Shown: positions 5,933 through 7,143 of the stretch, piece after piece
How the letters are laid out: each line of letters starts with the position of its first letter
Position numbering within the stretch: the first letter of the stretch is position 1
Source of the DNA: Pseudomonadota bacterium
GTDB taxonomy: Bacteria > Pseudomonadota > Alphaproteobacteria > Rhizobiales > Xanthobacteraceae
Assembly: GCA_023431725.1 (NCBI GenBank)
Contig: JAEYVN010000116.1
Location: forward strand, 1-7,143
Reading direction: 5' to 3'
Length of the DNA: 7,143 nt
Notes under the pieces: model-generated
The model's input: only the letters and a program-made list of their open reading frames with translations
Databases searched by the model: none
Told to the model about the DNA's origin: nothing
Position numbers and translations under genes: made by a program

Positions 5933-6148
5933 ATGTTCCGCAAGACCATTCTTGGACTGGCTGCCGGTGCCGCCCTTGTGACCGTTGCAATGGCTCCGAC
6001 CGCTGCCTCGGCCCATTATTACGGCGGCTATGGCAAGAGCTACGGCTATAGCTACGGCTACAAGTCGTATTACAAGCCGAACTACTACTACTCGTACAAG
6101 CCCTACGGCTACTACAAGAGCTACCGTTCTTACGGTTACGGCTACTAA
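5933..6148 (+). CDS. Small exported tyrosine/glycine-rich protein, function unknown
   Basis: A 71-residue protein. Residues 1-27 (MFRKTILGLAAGAALVTVAM then APTAASA) are a Sec signal peptide with cleavage at ASA/HYY. The mature 44 residues contain 20 Tyr, 8 Gly, 6 Ser and 5 Lys plus one Arg, with no acidic residue, no cysteine and no aliphatic residue, in irregular repeats such as SYGYSYGY, KSYYKP and YKSYRSYGYGY. The mature chain is thus basic and aromatic and probably disordered. Such composition is seen in secreted, matrix-like or surface-coating proteins; adhesion, tyrosine cross-linking or aromatic stacking are possibilities, not findings. Alphaproteobacterial genomes often carry short YG-rich exported hypotheticals of this sort. 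Both TAT and TAC are used for tyrosine, so the repeats are looser in DNA than in protein. A good ribosome-binding site and the terminator 28 bp past the stop support a real gene. Confidence 0.87.
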   Translation: MFRKTILGLAAGAALVTVAMAPTAASAHYYGGYGKSYGYSYGYKSYYKPNYYYSYKPYGYYKSYRSYGYGY

Positions 6149-6176
6149 GCGCCGTTATCCGGTTTCCCGGATCTGC

Positions 6177-6204
6177 AAAGCCCGGTCTTCAAGGCCGGGC
6201 TTTT
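6177..6204 (+). terminator. Rho-independent terminator after the tyrosine-rich gene, probably bidirectional
   Basis: AAAGCCCGG (6177-6185) and CCGGGCTTT (6195-6203) form a perfect 9-bp stem around a 9-nt loop, ending in a TTTT run (6201-6204) on plus. It starts 28 bp after the TAA of the 5933 gene. On minus it lies 23 bp beyond the stop of the enolase-superfamily gene and ends in CTTT, so it can serve both converging genes. Confidence 0.9.
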
Positions 6205-6226
6205 GCGTCGCGGATACACCGGCGGT

Positions 6227-7143
6227 TCAGAACGCGGCGCCGATTTCTTTGCGATAGCGGTCCGCCAATGTGAGCCCGTGTCCGGGCGATGACGTGGCGC
6301 TCATCGCACCCTTGGCGTCGATCTCCGGCCAGCCTTCGAACAGCGGTTCGAGCAGAGGGAATTCCTCGAGCCACCGCATCGCCGGTGCGGCAGCGGCGAC
6401 ATGCGTAAACAAGCCCGGCAGGAAGTGCGGCGAGACGATTGCGTCGAAGGATTCCGCCAGGGTCGAAAGCTCAAGCACCGGCGTCAGCCCCCCGACCATC
6501 GCTAGATCGGGCTGGATCACCGCGGCGATGCGCTCGGAAATGAAGGGAAGAAAATTAGCGCGCGTCTGCAGGTGTTCGCCGGTCGCAATCGCAGCGCCAG
6601 CGGACGCCGCAAGCATGCGATAGCCTTCCACCGCATAAGCAGGCAGGGGTTCCTCAACGAACAGCAAGCCATGTTCGCGCGCCATGGCCATCAGTCGCAT
6701 CGCCGATGGCAGGTCGCACTTCTCATTGGCGTCGGTCATGATCTGCACATATGCAGGAACGGCATCGCGCACGGCGGCAAGCACCTCCGCGTCGGATCGT
6801 GTACCCTTCACACGCGGCTTCACGGCCGTCAGTCCGCGGGCCGCCTGTTCGGCCGCGACTTCGGCGGCCTTTCCCGACGGCTGTACGGTATTGAAGCCGC
6901 CGCTGCCGTAAACCGGCAGCGCGCGGATCTCGCCGCCCATGACGACACCCATCGGCACTTGCTGGCGCCGTGCAAACAGATCCCATGCCGCGACATCGAT
7001 TGCCGCCAAAGCAATCAGGTTGGGGCCAAATCCGGTCCGGTTGAAGCTTGCCGCGATCTTGCGCCAGAGCGCGGCCGGTGGCGGCAGCGCCTGTCCGTCG
7101 ACGAACCGCGCGACCAGCTCCTGCGCGGCGTTGAAGGCAACGC
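6227..7143 (-). CDS. Mandelate racemase-like enolase-superfamily enzyme, C-terminal 304 residues (N-terminus off the right edge)
   Basis: Enzymes of this family abstract the proton alpha to a carboxylate, bound to Mg2+, and then racemise or dehydrate the acid, often a sugar acid. Numbered from the first full codon in the window, the metal ligands are Asp137 (TDAN), Glu163 (FVEEPL) and Glu189 (ATGEH); Asp212 (QPDLAMVGG) and His239 (SPHF) form the Asp-His dyad, and Glu259 (WLEE) follows. The spacings 26, 26, 23, 27 and 20 are those of mandelate racemase D195, E221, E247, D270, H297 and E317. The strand-2 lysine is Lys108 in AVKPRVKG, but the second catalytic lysine is Arg110 (KxR, not KxK). By comparison with mandelate racemase (359 aa), about 55-65 N-terminal residues of the capping domain are missing. 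TTG at 7007-7009 is an internal Leu codon, not the start. The substrate cannot be told: the capping loops are cut off and no pathway neighbour is visible. Confidence 0.9.
   Translation of the reverse strand, partial: VAFNAAQELVARFVDGQALPPPAALWRKIAASFNRTGFGPNLIALAAIDVAAWDLFARRQQVPMGVVMGGEIRALPVYGSGGFNTVQPSGKAAEVAAEQAARGLTAVKPRVKGTRSDAEVLAAVRDAVPAYVQIMTDANEKCDLPSAMRLMAMAREHGLLFVEEPLPAYAVEGYRMLAASAGAAIATGEHLQTRANFLPFISERIAAVIQPDLAMVGGLTPVLELSTLAESFDAIVSPHFLPGLFTHVAAAAPAMRWLEEFPLLEPLFEGWPEIDAKGAMSATSSPGHGLTLADRYRKEIGAAF

Overview
The window looks like chromosomal DNA of an alphaproteobacterium, most likely of the Hyphomicrobiales (Bradyrhizobium/Rhodopseudomonas/Afipia-like). The pointers are GC-rich, GC-ending codon use, a fused MrpA-MrpB antiporter subunit typical of the Mrp (Pha) operons of this group, and several small exported proteins of the kind common there. 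The genus is an inference; no rRNA or tRNA lies in the window to settle it.

Positions 1-3644 (minus strand) hold the first part of an mrp cation/proton antiporter operon in the order mrpAB (fused) - mrpC - mrpD, with mrpE, F and G expected off the left edge. The genes are packed tightly: 2 bp separate mrpA from mrpC, and mrpC and mrpD overlap by one base (TGATG). The products are Complex I-like membrane subunits that together exchange Na+ (or K+) for H+. The most notable observation is that the mrpD frame, otherwise open and well conserved to the window edge, carries an in-frame TAG at codon 33.

Positions 3645-4007 are a gene-free stretch. It holds a possible mrpA promoter overlapping a CTTGAA-N3-TTCAAG dyad, a 16-bp perfect palindrome inside a 31-bp dyad, and a strong hairpin that probably ends the next minus-strand gene.

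Positions 4008-6148 carry four small genes, one on minus (4008-4295) and three on plus (4678-5058, 5343-5810, 5933-6148). All four encode short proteins with N-terminal export signals and none has a function I can name: a 95-aa protein ending in CTWGC, a 126-aa helical protein with two cysteines in its mature part, a 155-aa protein with a duplicated cysteine-bounded module, and a 71-aa protein whose mature part is nearly half tyrosine. An intrinsic terminator at 6177-6204 closes the plus-strand set.

Positions 6227-7143 (minus strand) encode the C-terminal 304 residues of an enolase-superfamily enzyme of the mandelate racemase subgroup. It converges on the small-gene cluster and shares the terminator region; its N-terminus is off the right edge.

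I see no mobile element, CRISPR array, RNA gene or phage gene, and nothing that amounts to a new multi-gene system. The points worth following are the mrpD stop codon, the duplicated-module protein, the tyrosine-rich protein and a few DNA dyads next to gene starts.
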